NCBI RefSeq assembly: GCF_032337115.1 | Contig: NZ_JAVXZY010000002.1 | Coordinates: forward strand, 744,001-808,000 | DNA length: 64,000 nucleotides | Reading direction: 5' to 3' | Source of the DNA: Roseateles_C aquae | Lineage (GTDB): Bacteria; Pseudomonadota; Gammaproteobacteria; Burkholderiales; Burkholderiaceae_C | Part shown: in pieces, positions 17,892 through 26,026 of the stretch | How the letters are laid out: every line of letters begins with the position of its first letter | How positions within the stretch are numbered: the stretch's first letter is position 1 | The notes under the pieces: model-generated | The model's input: only the letters and a program-made list of their open reading frames with translations | Databases searched by the model: none | Told to the model about the DNA's origin: nothing | Position numbers and translations under genes: made by a program

Positions 17892-18845
17892 TTATCGGCG
17901 CGCAGCCGCCGGACTTGAGGCGTTCTGCGCGCTGGGTGTGTCGGTATTTTCCGCAGTTTCTTCTTCGTCGTCGGGCAGATTTTTCAATACTGCATCTTCG
18001 GCGTCGCGATTCATCACAATGATGCTGATCCGGCGGTTGACAGGACTGTCCGGCATCTTGCTGTCCAGCAGCTTGCTGGCGGCCAGCCCCTGAACCCTGA
18101 GCATACGTGCTTCCGGCAGGCCGCCGGCCACCAGTTCGCGCCGCGAAGCATTGGCACGGTCGGCCGACAGCTCCCAGTTGCTGTAACCCCGCTCGCCGCC
18201 CGGAAAGGGCTGCGCATCGGTATGGCCTTCCAGCGTCAGACGGTTGGGTACCTCGGTCAGCACCTCGCCGAGTTCGCGCAGCAGGTCACGCATATAAGGT
18301 TTCACGACGGCGCTGCCGCTGTCAAACATCGGACGGTTGTTTTCGTCGACGATCTGGATGCGCAGGCCTTCCTTGGTCATATCCAGGCGGATCTGCCCGC
18401 CGAGAGCAGCGAGCTTGGGATTGTTGGCCAGTGTCTTTTCGACCTTCTGTTTCAATTCCTCGAGCCGGGTGCGCTCGGCGCGGCGTTGTTCTTCCTTGAG
18501 CGCGCGCAGATTGATGGTGTGCCGCTTGGCATTCACCTCGCCGGACTTGACCTGGCCGGTCTGGCGGGTCAGGTCTTGCCCACCGCCGCGCACCACGCTG
18601 GACGAATCGCCGGAGCCGGAGCCGCCCAGCATCGCCACCTTGAGTGGCGACGCGAAATAGTCGGCAATGCCCTTCTTGTCGCCCTCGGTGGTCGAGCCCA
18701 GCAGCCACATCAGCAGGAAGAAGGCCATCATTGCCGTGACGAAGTCGGCGTAGGCAATCTTCCAGGCGCCACCATGGGCGGCATGGCCGCCCTTCTTGAC
18801 GCGCTTGATGATGATGGGCTGCAGTTTCTTGGCGTCACCGGCCAT
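17892..18845 (-). CDS. motB: Flagellar motor stator protein MotB
   Basis: MotB is 317 residues here. After a basic N-terminus comes the single membrane helix with the proton-binding aspartate in IAYADFVTAMMAFFLLMWLL. The plug/linker region follows, then the OmpA-like peptidoglycan-binding domain with LTLEGHTDAQPF and SNWELSADRAN. It starts 63 bases after motA. The C-terminal tail is acidic and then Ala/Ser-rich. Confidence 0.97.
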   Translation of the reverse strand: MAGDAKKLQPIIIKRVKKGGHAAHGGAWKIAYADFVTAMMAFFLLMWLLGSTTEGDKKGIADYFASPLKVAMLGGSGSGDSSSVVRGGGQDLTRQTGQVKSGEVNAKRHTINLRALKEEQRRAERTRLEELKQKVEKTLANNPKLAALGGQIRLDMTKEGLRIQIVDENNRPMFDSGSAVVKPYMRDLLRELGEVLTEVPNRLTLEGHTDAQPFPGGERGYSNWELSADRANASRRELVAGGLPEARMLRVQGLAASKLLDSKMPDSPVNRRISIIVMNRDAEDAVLKNLPDDEEETAENTDTPSAQNASSPAAARR

Positions 18846-18908
18846 GATCGATCAAATCCTTCCCTGTGCTCGTCCGCTGGGCCATGCTGAAACAGGCCGC
18901 GGGCTTCT

Positions 18909-19766
18909 CTACTTCTTCTTCACATGGCTTTCCAGCTCGGCGAAGCTGGGGCGGTCGGTCGAATACAGCACCTTGCGGCCAAACTCGATCGCAACCTGCG
19001 GCGCATAGCCCTGCATCGAGGCCAGCAGGGTGGTCTTGATGCACTGGAATTCCTTGCTGCCATCATCGACCTTCTGCTCCAGCAGGCCGGCTAGCGGCTC
19101 GGCAAAGGCGTAGGCGAGCAGAATGCCCAGGAAGGTACCGACCAGGGCCGAACCGATCATGCCGCCCAGCACCGCCGGTGGCTGGCCGACCGAGCCCATG
19201 GTGTTGACCACGCCGAGCACGGCCGCCACGATGCCGAAGGCCGGCAGCCCGCCGGCCAGGCGCTGCAGCGCGGCCACGGCCGAATGCGCTTCGTGGTGGT
19301 GGGTCTCGATCTCGCTGTCCATCAGCGATTCGATCTCATGGGCGTTCAGATTGCCCGAGACCATCATGCGCAGATAGTCGGTGATGAATTCGGTGACGTG
19401 GTGATCGTTGCCGACGGTCGGGTACTTCTGGAACAGCGGCGAGCTGTGCGGGTCCTCGACGTCTTTTTCAATCGACATCAGGCCTTCCTTGCGCGCCTTC
19501 TGCAGGATGTCGTACATCAGCGCCAGCAGCTCCATATAGCGGGCCTTGGAGTACTTGCTGCCCTTGAAGCAATCACCCAGGCCCTTGGCCGTGGCCTTGA
19601 GCACCTTCATCTGGTTGTTGGCCACCATGGCGCCGATGGCGGCGCCAAAGATGGTGGTCATTTCAAACGGCAAGGCATGCAGCACCACGCCGATATTCCC
19701 GCCGTGGGCGATGAACACGCCGAAGATGCAGGCCAGGGCGATCAGCCAACCGATGATGACAAACAT
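18909..19766 (-). CDS. motA: Flagellar motor stator protein MotA
   Basis: The 285-residue protein has the four membrane helices of MotA, two near the N-terminus and two near residues 170-220, separated by a cytoplasmic domain. The segment with LQRLAGGLPAFGIVAAVLGVV and the later MGSVGQPP is characteristic, including the conserved prolines at the proton channel. A sigma-28-type promoter lies about 73 bases upstream. It leads motA-motB-cheY-cheZ. Confidence 0.97.
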   Translation of the reverse strand: MFVIIGWLIALACIFGVFIAHGGNIGVVLHALPFEMTTIFGAAIGAMVANNQMKVLKATAKGLGDCFKGSKYSKARYMELLALMYDILQKARKEGLMSIEKDVEDPHSSPLFQKYPTVGNDHHVTEFITDYLRMMVSGNLNAHEIESLMDSEIETHHHEAHSAVAALQRLAGGLPAFGIVAAVLGVVNTMGSVGQPPAVLGGMIGSALVGTFLGILLAYAFAEPLAGLLEQKVDDGSKEFQCIKTTLLASMQGYAPQVAIEFGRKVLYSTDRPSFAELESHVKKK

Positions 19767-19838
19767 GTGCTTCGACTGCTGGATTGGAGCGGATGGGCGA
19801 GCCGGACGGTCCGCACCGGGGTGAGGGTTTCCTCAGGG

Positions 19839-19866
19839 ATATCGGCCCAGGGGGGATGGGACTTGA
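19839..19866 (-). promoter_or_regulatory. Sigma-28 (FliA) promoter of motA
   Basis: On the minus strand TCAAGTCC, a 12-base spacer and GCCGATAT match the FliA consensus closely; the -10 is seven of eight. The start codon of motA at 19766 would follow a leader of about 65 bases. This is one of the best matches in the window. Confidence 0.75.
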
Positions 19867-19954
19867 GTGTGTCTCGCGACACTGATCCCGATCCGCTCAA
19901 CACCGTGGCTTTTTCCCTGCAGACGCAGGCATTGCCAGGCCGGTTTGCAGATCA

Positions 19955-19992
19955 CAAAAAGAAAAGGCAGAAGACCGTTCGATCCTCTGCCT
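19955..19992 (-). terminator. Terminator after the flhDC-methyltransferase transcript
   Basis: On the minus strand AGGCAGA pairs with TCTGCCT around a 14-base loop that can partly pair further, followed by TTTTCTTTTT. It lies about 50 bases past the methyltransferase stop at 20042, and so separates flhDC from the motA promoter. Confidence 0.7.
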
Positions 19993-20041
19993 GAAGGCGC
20001 GCCCTGCCGCGCCATGAAGAGACAAGCACTAAAGAAACAAG

Positions 20042-20839
20042 TCAATCTATCCTCTGCATCCCATCAGCACGCCCTCGCAGCGCGCCGATGCGATAGACCC
20101 AGACGCTGTGAAGCGGTCCGAGCCTGAAACAAGCATGGGGCACGGCCGCCGGAATTTCAAAGTCCAGACTGACGAGCCAGGCCTCGGCGTGCATTTCTGC
20201 ACAGCTTTTGCGCAGCACCGCCGCCATCGACTCGGGCCGCTGGAAGACATAGAGCAGCTGGTAGGGCTGCCAATCCAGCGCCCACATATCGCCGCGGTGC
20301 ACCGCGGCCCAGGGACAGCGCCAGGCCGTCAGGCGCGCCAGCAGGCCGCTCCATTCGATGCCTTCGATCCTGGCTTCGGGGAAGACGCGGCGCAGCTCGC
20401 GCAGGCCATCACCCAGGCCGCAGCCGGCGTCGAGCACGCGAGCCCCGGCCGGCAAGTTCAGCAGACCGACCAGTTCGCGCAACGCGCCACGCGGTGTGGG
20501 AAACAGTGGCGCATCGCCCCAGCTGCGCCGCGGATAGAGCAGCAGCAGCAGCAAGGCCGGCAGCAGCCAGGCCCAGGCCGGCCAGGCCTGGGCTTGCTGC
20601 GTCAACAGCAGCGCCAACGGAAAACCGCAGGCGATCAGCAGGCGGCGCCAGCGACTGGGTTCCTTCAGCCCCAGCAGCAGCGCCGGCAACAGCGCCAGCA
20701 GCAGTGCCGGTGCTGGCGGCATCCCGGCTTGCAAGCCAAGCCGGTACACCGCCCAGCTGCTCAGCCAGCCGAACAAGGCGGGGGTCGGCCAGCGCCAGCA
20801 GGCGTGCAGCCAACGGGGCGACAGGCTCAGGCTGGCCAT
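20042..20839 (-). CDS. Membrane-anchored class I SAM-dependent methyltransferase
   Basis: The ATG at 20839 gives 265 residues; the longer frame back to 20983 runs into flhC and looks non-coding. Up to four hydrophobic segments fill the first ~100 residues (about 18-36, 41-57, 67-80 and 86-101). The catalytic part has SAM motif I VLDAGCGLGDGL at 135-146 and an acidic strand-2 end in IEGIEW. The later motifs are less typical (LDWQPYQLLYVFQ). The substrate cannot be told from sequence. It begins 83 bases after flhC in the same direction and ends at a terminator, so co-transcription with the flagellar master regulator is likely. Confidence 0.8.
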   Translation of the reverse strand: MASLSLSPRWLHACWRWPTPALFGWLSSWAVYRLGLQAGMPPAPALLLALLPALLLGLKEPSRWRRLLIACGFPLALLLTQQAQAWPAWAWLLPALLLLLLYPRRSWGDAPLFPTPRGALRELVGLLNLPAGARVLDAGCGLGDGLRELRRVFPEARIEGIEWSGLLARLTAWRCPWAAVHRGDMWALDWQPYQLLYVFQRPESMAAVLRKSCAEMHAEAWLVSLDFEIPAAVPHACFRLGPLHSVWVYRIGALRGRADGMQRID

Positions 20840-20922
20840 GGGCAAAGCAAGGGGGAGAGAGCTGAAGACAAGAGGGGCGCCGCACCGGTGCCGAGACCGG
20901 CAAGCGCCCTCGCCCGGGAGGA

Positions 20923-21459
20923 TCAGTGCATCTGGATCGCGCCTTGAGCGCGGCCCTTGCCAGCACGTGCCGGCGGGTTGCACAGGCCGCAGACATAGTG
21001 GCGGGCAATCTCATGCGGGTGGGTGACGAAATGGCCACCGCACTTGCAGCACTTGGTCATCGTCAGCATGCCGTTGTCGACAAACTTGACCAGGCGCCAG
21101 GCTCGGGTCACCGACAGCAGCGGCTCCAGGCCCTGAGCCTGGGTCTGCTCCAGGTACAGCTGATAGGCCTTGATGACCGTATCGATCTCGTCGATCTCGG
21201 CGACCTTGTTCAGGTACTCGTGCATGTTCAGGAACAGCGAGGCATGGATGTTCGGCTGCCAGGTCATGAACCAGTCGGTCGAGAACGGCAGCTGGCCCTT
21301 GGACGGCGACTTGCCCGAGACTTCCTTGTACAGGCGCAGCAGGCGCTCGTAGGACAGATCCGTCTCCGACTCCAGCACCTGCAGGCGGGCACCCAGATTG
21401 ATCAGGGTCACGGCACGTTCGATTTGGCGGGCTTCAGTCAGGATGCTCTTGGTACGCAT
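20923..21459 (-). CDS. flhC: Flagellar master transcriptional activator subunit FlhC
   Basis: FlhC (178 residues) joins FlhD in the FlhD4C2 activator of class II flagellar promoters. The C-terminal half has the four-cysteine zinc site, CCKCGG and CGLC, separated by 19 residues as in enteric FlhC. The upstream ribosome-binding site is weak and the spacer to flhD is unusually structured, which suggests translational control. Confidence 0.97.
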   Translation of the reverse strand: MRTKSILTEARQIERAVTLINLGARLQVLESETDLSYERLLRLYKEVSGKSPSKGQLPFSTDWFMTWQPNIHASLFLNMHEYLNKVAEIDEIDTVIKAYQLYLEQTQAQGLEPLLSVTRAWRLVKFVDNGMLTMTKCCKCGGHFVTHPHEIARHYVCGLCNPPARAGKGRAQGAIQMH

Positions 21460-21494
21460 GGTGTGTCTCGCTTTGTATTCGGTCAGGTGTCTTA

Positions 21495-21613
21495 CGGGGC
21501 CAGCGCCGAGCCGCTCTCAAGCGGCCCCGCCATGCAATTCAAAGCCGGGCCCTGCCCGCTTTGAATTGCACCCCCTCGGGGGGTGGTCATGCGTAGCCGC
21601 ATGACCGGGGGTG
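21495..21613 (-). repeat. Cluster of inverted repeats (hairpins) in the flhD-flhC spacer
   Basis: Four inverted repeats fill most of the 159-base spacer: GCCGCT/AGCGGC at 21510-21525; a 17-pair stem with one bulge (arms 21533-21550 and 21554-21570, core TGCAATTCAAAGC); CACCCCC/GGGGGTG at 21569-21585; and GGTCATGCG/CGCATGACC at 21585-21606. A second GGGGGTG at 21607-21613 could pair with the same CACCCCC, giving alternative folds. It may be a REP-like element or an intercistronic regulatory RNA; none of the stems has a U-tract. Confidence 0.7.
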
Positions 21614-21618
21614 ATCGG

Positions 21619-21942
21619 TCAAGCCGCTTCCTGATGACGCCCCGCCATCAGGATCGACGCATGCAGACGCGACACGCTGTCGTTGGCGGCCGGCTTGCCG
21701 TGGCTGGTCAGCAGGCCCCAGACCAGGTCGTCGTCCATGCGGAAGCGGCACAGCAAGGTGTTGCTGGCAGCAATCTTCATCAGCTGGGCCGGGCTCAGAG
21801 TGTTCAGCAGCGTGGCGGTGTCTTCCGAGATGCCCAGGCGGAACAGCGCTTGTTCGCGGTCGGAGCGGATCAGGCTTTGCGCCAGCATCAGGTACGACAG
21901 ATTGGCTTCACGGATTTCGGTGAGGATTTGGTCTGCGTTCAT
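21619..21942 (-). CDS. flhD: Flagellar master transcriptional activator subunit FlhD
   Basis: Starting at the ATG at 21942 behind CGGAG, FlhD is 107 residues. It is helical throughout, with the typical opening ILTEIREANLSYLMLAQSLI and the conserved LGISEDTATLLNTLSPAQL. An in-frame start at 21981 lacks a site. FlhD is the regulatory partner of FlhC, encoded downstream. The region upstream (to the terminator at 22105) holds a short inverted repeat at 21991-22014. Confidence 0.97.
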   Translation of the reverse strand: MNADQILTEIREANLSYLMLAQSLIRSDREQALFRLGISEDTATLLNTLSPAQLMKIAASNTLLCRFRMDDDLVWGLLTSHGKPAANDSVSRLHASILMAGRHQEAA

Positions 21943-21990
21943 GTTCGGCTCCGGTTTCTCTTCGCTTGGGTTTGGTATCAACGTGAAACG

Positions 21991-22014
21991 GATTGTGAAG
22001 AGCCAAACACAATC
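21991..22014. promoter_or_regulatory. Inverted repeat upstream of flhD (possible operator)
   Basis: GATTGTG and CACAATC form a perfect seven-base inverted repeat with a ten-base spacer, about 50 bases before the flhD start. The size and symmetry fit a dimeric regulator such as one controlling the master operon. The identity of the regulator cannot be read from the sequence, and a CRP-type site is only partly matched. Confidence 0.35.
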
Positions 22015-22104
22015 ACAACATCAGCCCATTTCCGTGACTGGAGTCCCTGTTTTTCTCGGCCGCTTGTCAGACAAATTCCTACACGGGCGTCTGCGCTCGG
22101 CATG

Positions 22105-22131
22105 AAAAAAGCCACGCTTTTCGGGCGTGGC
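22105..22131 (-). terminator. Rho-independent terminator after the TPR gene
   Basis: On the minus strand GCCACGC and GCGTGGC form a seven-pair stem with a seven-base loop, followed immediately by TTTTTT. It insulates the TPR gene from the flhD promoter region. Confidence 0.8.
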
Positions 22132-22179
22132 TTCCGGGCTGCTCCCCATGAAGACGGGAGCGGCGTGCTGTCCGCGCTG

Positions 22180-22680
22180 TCAGGCAGCGGCGTCCTGCTG
22201 GAGTTGGACCTGCAGGCGTTGCAACTCGGTCTTGACCAGCGGCAGCAGATCCGGCGCCTCCTGCATCAGGCTGGCATGGGCCGGGCCGGCGGTCAGCTGC
22301 TGCAGCACGTCATGGGCGGCGCGGTGTTCGCCGAGTCCAGCCAGCGCAAAGCCCAGCGTGTAGAGGCTGGCGCCATGGTGTGGCTGCAGCTGCATTGCCC
22401 GGTGGGCATAGCCGGCGGCGTCGCCCAGCTCGCCGGCACTGAGCAGCAGGGCGGCCATATCGCTGAGCACCTCGTGGCTCATCGGCTCATGGGTCAGGGC
22501 CTCGCGCAGGAGGCTGAGGCCGCGGCCCAGACGGCCATCGGCCGCCTCGGCAAAGGCGGCATTGCGGGCCTGCGCCAGCAGCAGCAGCGCATCGTCGGAA
22601 ATCGATTGGGCCGTTGCCGCCGCTGCGCTGGGCGCTTGCTTGCGTGAACGGATCGGATAGCGGGTGCTTGCAGTAGGCAT
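22180..22680 (-). CDS. Small tetratricopeptide-repeat protein
   Basis: The product has 166 residues, preceded by a GGAG site. From about residue 25 it is helical, with about three TPR-like units, for example LLREALTHEPMSHEVLSDMA and LGDAAGYAHRAMQLQPHHGA. There is no signal peptide or membrane helix. TPR proteins act as protein-protein adaptors; the partner is unknown. It lies between flhDC and the flagellin genes and is closed by its own terminator. A flagellar role would be guilt by association only. Confidence 0.7.
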   Translation of the reverse strand: MPTASTRYPIRSRKQAPSAAAATAQSISDDALLLLAQARNAAFAEAADGRLGRGLSLLREALTHEPMSHEVLSDMAALLLSAGELGDAAGYAHRAMQLQPHHGASLYTLGFALAGLGEHRAAHDVLQQLTAGPAHASLMQEAPDLLPLVKTELQRLQVQLQQDAAA

Positions 22681-23491
22681 GGTGTTCTCCAGGTTCTTCA
22701 GATTCGGGAATGGGCGATCACTTGAGGCGCTTCAGTGCGCCGCCAGGCCTGGCGCCGGCGAGGCCCGCGATCGATGAAGAAAGCCGCCTGTCGGGCAACC
22801 GGGGCCGTCTTGCGCACTGCTGTTCATCAATCGCTCCTCAACAAGTGAAGAAGGTGGAGGCTCTGCTCGAGCCGAATCCGCCTGAACCTGAAGCAGCGCG
22901 CGCACGCACCGTCGGCAGCGGTTGATCGAACTTTAGAGATCAGGCCCCGTGCTACTCGGCAGAAAAGCACGGTCTTGCTGCTTCATCTCGGCCCCTGTCC
23001 CTCGCCCTGCCTGACGAAAACCACTCAGGGCCCGCGATCCAGCGCTCCATACAGGATCCCCGCCCTTTCAGCTCAAGACATCAATCACCGACAAGGACAC
23101 AGCCGCCCCAGCCAGCCCTACTGCCTTCAGGCGCCGCCAATGCCGCTTTCTCCCGCTCTGCCGACCGGCCGAGCAGTGATCGAAAGAACAGGTCAGACAG
23201 CGAGCCGCTTATCAACTGATCGAGCCTCTTGACAAACAGCGCTTAAGTTCCGACTTGCGCTGTCCGATAGCCATTCCAACGGGTCTGGAAACAGACACGT
23301 GGTCCGGTTAGAAGGCCGCAAGTTGGGCGCCCCGCCACGAGGAGGGTCGCAAGGCTTCAACGGTTGACTAGCGCCGGGCGGTGCAGGTCAAGGTTCCTAG
23401 GAATCTGGGTCTGCAAGCACGGGTGCCAAACCCGGGCACCCGAGTCACGTCGGCGCTATGCCGGGAGTCTTTAAGCTGAAAGGAGCGCATC
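22681..23491. other. Long intergenic region between the TPR gene and fliC1
   Basis: This stretch of 811 bases holds no convincing gene: the open frames in it are short, lack ribosome-binding sites and have atypical composition. It contains the fliC1 sigma-28 promoter at 23243-23270 and a GAAAGGAG site before the ATG at 23492. A modest inverted repeat (CCGTGCT/AGCACGG) lies near 22946-22972. The rest shows nothing I can name. Confidence 0.5.
23243..23270 (+). promoter_or_regulatory. Sigma-28 promoter of fliC1
   Basis: TTAAGTTC, a 12-base spacer and TCCGATAG match the FliA consensus. The implied leader to the fliC1 start at 23492 is about 215 bases, long for a flagellin messenger. Confidence 0.65.
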
Positions 23492-24400
23492 ATGCCCGCC
23501 ATCATCAATACCAATCTGCTGTCGCTGAATGCACAGCGCAATACCAATGCCGCCCAGTCTGCCGTGGCGGTTTCCATGCAGCGCCTGTCCTCTGGCCTGC
23601 GTGTCAACTCTGCCAAGGACGATGCCGCCGGCCTCGCGATTGCCGAACGGATGAATGCTCAGGTCAAGGGCATGAACGTCGCGGTGCGCAATGCCAACGA
23701 CGGCATCTCGCTGGCGCAAACCGCTGAAGGCGCGCTGGGCAAGGTCGGCGACATGCTGCAGCGCATGCGTGAGCTGGCCGTGCAGTCCGCCAACGGCACC
23801 AACAACAGCACCGACCGCGGCGCACTGAATAACGAATTCAGTCAGCTGCAAAGTGAAATCACCCGGCTCACGAACAACACCACGTTCAACGGCCAAGCGG
23901 TGCTGACCAACACGACGGCCTTCAACTTCCAGGTCGGCGCCAACGCGACGACGAACGACACCATCACCATCAACGGCCAGAACATGCTGGGCACGACCAC
24001 CACGGCCGCAACCAACGATGGCGCGCTGGCCGAAGTGGTGAACTCGACCAACACCGACATCTCCAACGTCGGCGCGGCCGGCACCGGTGCCACCTTCGAC
24101 GTCTATGCCGCCGGCACCAAGGGTGCACTGGACTCGGTGGCCAAGATCGATCTGGCACTGGCCCAGGTGAACACGGCACGGTCGACCTTCGGTGCGGCAC
24201 AGAACCGCTTCGACGCGGTGACCGCCAGCCTGACGGTGTCGGTGGAAAACCAGTCGGCCGCTCGCAGCCGCATCATGGATGCCGACTTCGCGATGGAAAC
24301 CGCCAACCTGAGCCGGGCGCAGATCCTGCAACAGGCCGGCAACGCGATGATCGCCCAGGCGAACCAAGCGCCGCAGCAAGTGCTGACGCTTCTTCGATGA
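23492..24400 (+). CDS. fliC: Flagellin (copy 1)
   Basis: This 302-residue flagellin forms the filament. The N-terminal D0/D1 region begins MPAIINTNLLSLNAQRN and includes RLSSGLRVNSAKDDAAGLAI, the TLR5-type D1 segment. The C-terminal D0/D1 ends with NLSRAQILQQAGNAM. The centre (about residues 140-215) is Thr/Ala/Asn-rich and short, so the outer D2/D3 domains are largely missing. It differs from copies 2 and 3 mostly in this centre. It lacks the final Gly residues of the other copies, ending LLR. It has its own promoter and a terminator at 24490-24536. Confidence 0.97.
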   Translation: MPAIINTNLLSLNAQRNTNAAQSAVAVSMQRLSSGLRVNSAKDDAAGLAIAERMNAQVKGMNVAVRNANDGISLAQTAEGALGKVGDMLQRMRELAVQSANGTNNSTDRGALNNEFSQLQSEITRLTNNTTFNGQAVLTNTTAFNFQVGANATTNDTITINGQNMLGTTTTAATNDGALAEVVNSTNTDISNVGAAGTGATFDVYAAGTKGALDSVAKIDLALAQVNTARSTFGAAQNRFDAVTASLTVSVENQSAARSRIMDADFAMETANLSRAQILQQAGNAMIAQANQAPQQVLTLLR

Positions 24401-24489
24401 CCCTGGGCCAGCCCAGCTGGCCATGAGCAGCACGCTCGCCCCCGTTATCAACGCAAGCGGACTGAGTCCGCCAGCACAGGCACCGTGAA

Positions 24490-24536
24490 AAGGCCGTTCA
24501 ATCCCCGCCAATTCAGGCGATTGAACGGCCCTTATT
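24490..24536 (+). terminator. Terminator after fliC1
   Basis: GGCCGTTCAATC pairs with GATTGAACGGCC over twelve bases, with an inner GCC/GGC extension, followed by CTTATTT. The U-tract is interrupted but the stem is strong. Confidence 0.65.
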
Positions 24537-24549
24537 TGCTAGACACGGC

Positions 24550-24577
24550 TCAAGACGAATCCCTTCCTCACCGATAA
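24550..24577 (+). promoter_or_regulatory. Sigma-28 promoter of fliC2
   Basis: TCAAGACG, a 12-base spacer and ACCGATAA; the -10 matches GCCGATAA at seven of eight. It lies directly behind the fliC1 terminator. The implied leader to 24756 is about 170 bases. Confidence 0.65.
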
Positions 24578-24755
24578 CTGTCTCAACGAGTCCCAGCTCG
24601 TAAGCGAAACGCGACAAGCGGCCGACGGCACTCACGCCCCAAGCGTCAGTCCAGGTCGATCGGAGGTGAGTCACATCACCCTCTGGCTGACGCGGCAGCA
24701 TCGCTCTCGCTGCATGGGCTCGGAACTTTGTCATCGGTATTGAAAGGATCGCGTC

Positions 24756-25670
24756 ATGCCTCAAATCATCAACACCAACTTGCAGTCGCTGAACGCTCAG
24801 CGCAATCTGGCAAGTTCCCAGTCTTCGCTGACCGTGGCCATGCAACGCCTGTCTTCCGGCATGCGCGTCAACTCGGCCAAGGACGATGCCGCCGGCCTGG
24901 CCATCGCCGAACGGATGAACACCCAAGTACGCGGCATGAGTGTGGCCGTGCGCAACGCCAATGACGGCATCTCGCTGTCGCAAACGGCGGAAGGTGCCCT
25001 GGGCAAGGTCGGCGACATGCTGCAACGGATGCGCGAACTGGCGGTGCAATCCGCCAACGGCACCAACAACGCCACCGATCGCTCGGCATTGAACAATGAG
25101 TTCACCTCGCTGCAGAGTGAAATCAGTCGCCTTGCCGCGAACACAACCTTCAACGGCCAGGCCGTGCTGACCGGCACCACCGGCTTCACCTTCCAGGTTG
25201 GCGCCAATGCGACCACCAACGACACCATCACCATCACCGGCGTCGACATCCTTGGCACGACGACCAATGCCGGCCTCAACGATGGCGCCCTGGCGGAAGT
25301 GGCCAATGGCACCAACACCGACATCCTGAATGTCGGCGCGGCCGGCACCGGCGCCACCTTCGACGTCTATGCTGCCGGCACCAAGGGCGCACTGGATTCG
25401 GTCGCCAAGATCGATCTGGCCATCTCGCAGGTCAACACCGCCCGCTCCACCTTCGGCGCCGCACAGAACCGCTTTGATGCGGTGATCTCCAGCCTGAATG
25501 TGTCGGTGGAAAGCCAGTCGGCCGCGCGCAGCCGCATCATGGACGCGGACTTCGCCGCGGAAACCGCCAACCTGAGTCGCGCGCAGATCCTGCAGCAGGC
25601 CGGCAACGCGATGGTCTCCCAGGCCAATCAGCTGCCGCAGCAGGTGCTGACGCTGCTGCGCGGCGGTTGA
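24756..25670 (+). CDS. fliC: Flagellin (copy 2)
   Basis: A 304-residue flagellin, very similar to copy 1 at both ends and through much of the centre, which suggests recent duplication or ongoing gene conversion. The N-terminus reads MPQIINTNLQSLNAQRN and the C-terminus ends QQVLTLLRGG. Only a short central variable region is present. It carries its own sigma-28 promoter, so its level can be set independently of copy 1. Confidence 0.97.
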   Translation: MPQIINTNLQSLNAQRNLASSQSSLTVAMQRLSSGMRVNSAKDDAAGLAIAERMNTQVRGMSVAVRNANDGISLSQTAEGALGKVGDMLQRMRELAVQSANGTNNATDRSALNNEFTSLQSEISRLAANTTFNGQAVLTGTTGFTFQVGANATTNDTITITGVDILGTTTNAGLNDGALAEVANGTNTDILNVGAAGTGATFDVYAAGTKGALDSVAKIDLAISQVNTARSTFGAAQNRFDAVISSLNVSVESQSAARSRIMDADFAAETANLSRAQILQQAGNAMVSQANQLPQQVLTLLRGG

Positions 25671-26026
25671 CGCCGCCAGGCGCAGGCCCGCCGCCCTACA
25701 GCGGCGCGCGTCTTGCGCTGGCCGAGATGGCGGCTGCCACGCCCTCGATCGCTGCTCGCACAGCGCATTGATGGGCGTGGTTTTCCGCCTTAATCGGCCT
25801 TTTGAGTTTTTTGAGCACTCGCAGAATTCGTTCACCGCGTCGCAATTTGTCGGCGTGAGATCCGGAGCCATCCGGGCGCTGTTGGGGTCAGTTCTTGCCC
25901 CTGCGGTGAACGGATGATCGGCAGACCCTGTGAGCAGGGCCACCAGCCCGCCAGACAAAAGGCGGCGGGCAGGGGTTCAGCAAGGTCGGTCGGCCGGTTG
26001 TCACCGGAATTTGCAGGAGTGCTCAA
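25671..26026. other. Intergenic region between fliC2 and fliC3
   Basis: The 356-base gap contains small GC-rich inverted repeats, for example CGCCGC/GCGGCG near 25690-25708 and a CCCGCC/GGCGGG pair at about 25950-25976, close to the fliC3 start. No sigma-28-like promoter with acceptable spacing was found, unlike the other two flagellins. A GCAGGAG site precedes the ATG at 26027. Confidence 0.45.

Larger units (their letters stand above)
24401..24755. other. Intergenic region between fliC1 and fliC2
   Basis: The 355-base gap holds the fliC1 terminator, the fliC2 sigma-28 promoter and a GAAAGGA site before 24756. No small gene is supported. Confidence 0.5.

Noticed and set aside
20839..20983. 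Upstream extension of the methyltransferase frame into flhC
   Set aside because: The added residues have no family likeness, would overlap flhC, and the ATG at 20839 begins directly with the first hydrophobic region.
22710..23232. Two small plus-strand frames (71 and 85 residues) upstream of fliC1
   Set aside because: They lack ribosome-binding sites, have low-complexity composition and lie before or over the flagellin promoter region.
25786..25830. GCCGATTA on the minus strand between fliC2 and fliC3, preceded by TCAAAAAA
   Set aside because: Spacing is eight bases rather than 11-12 and it would point antisense into fliC2.
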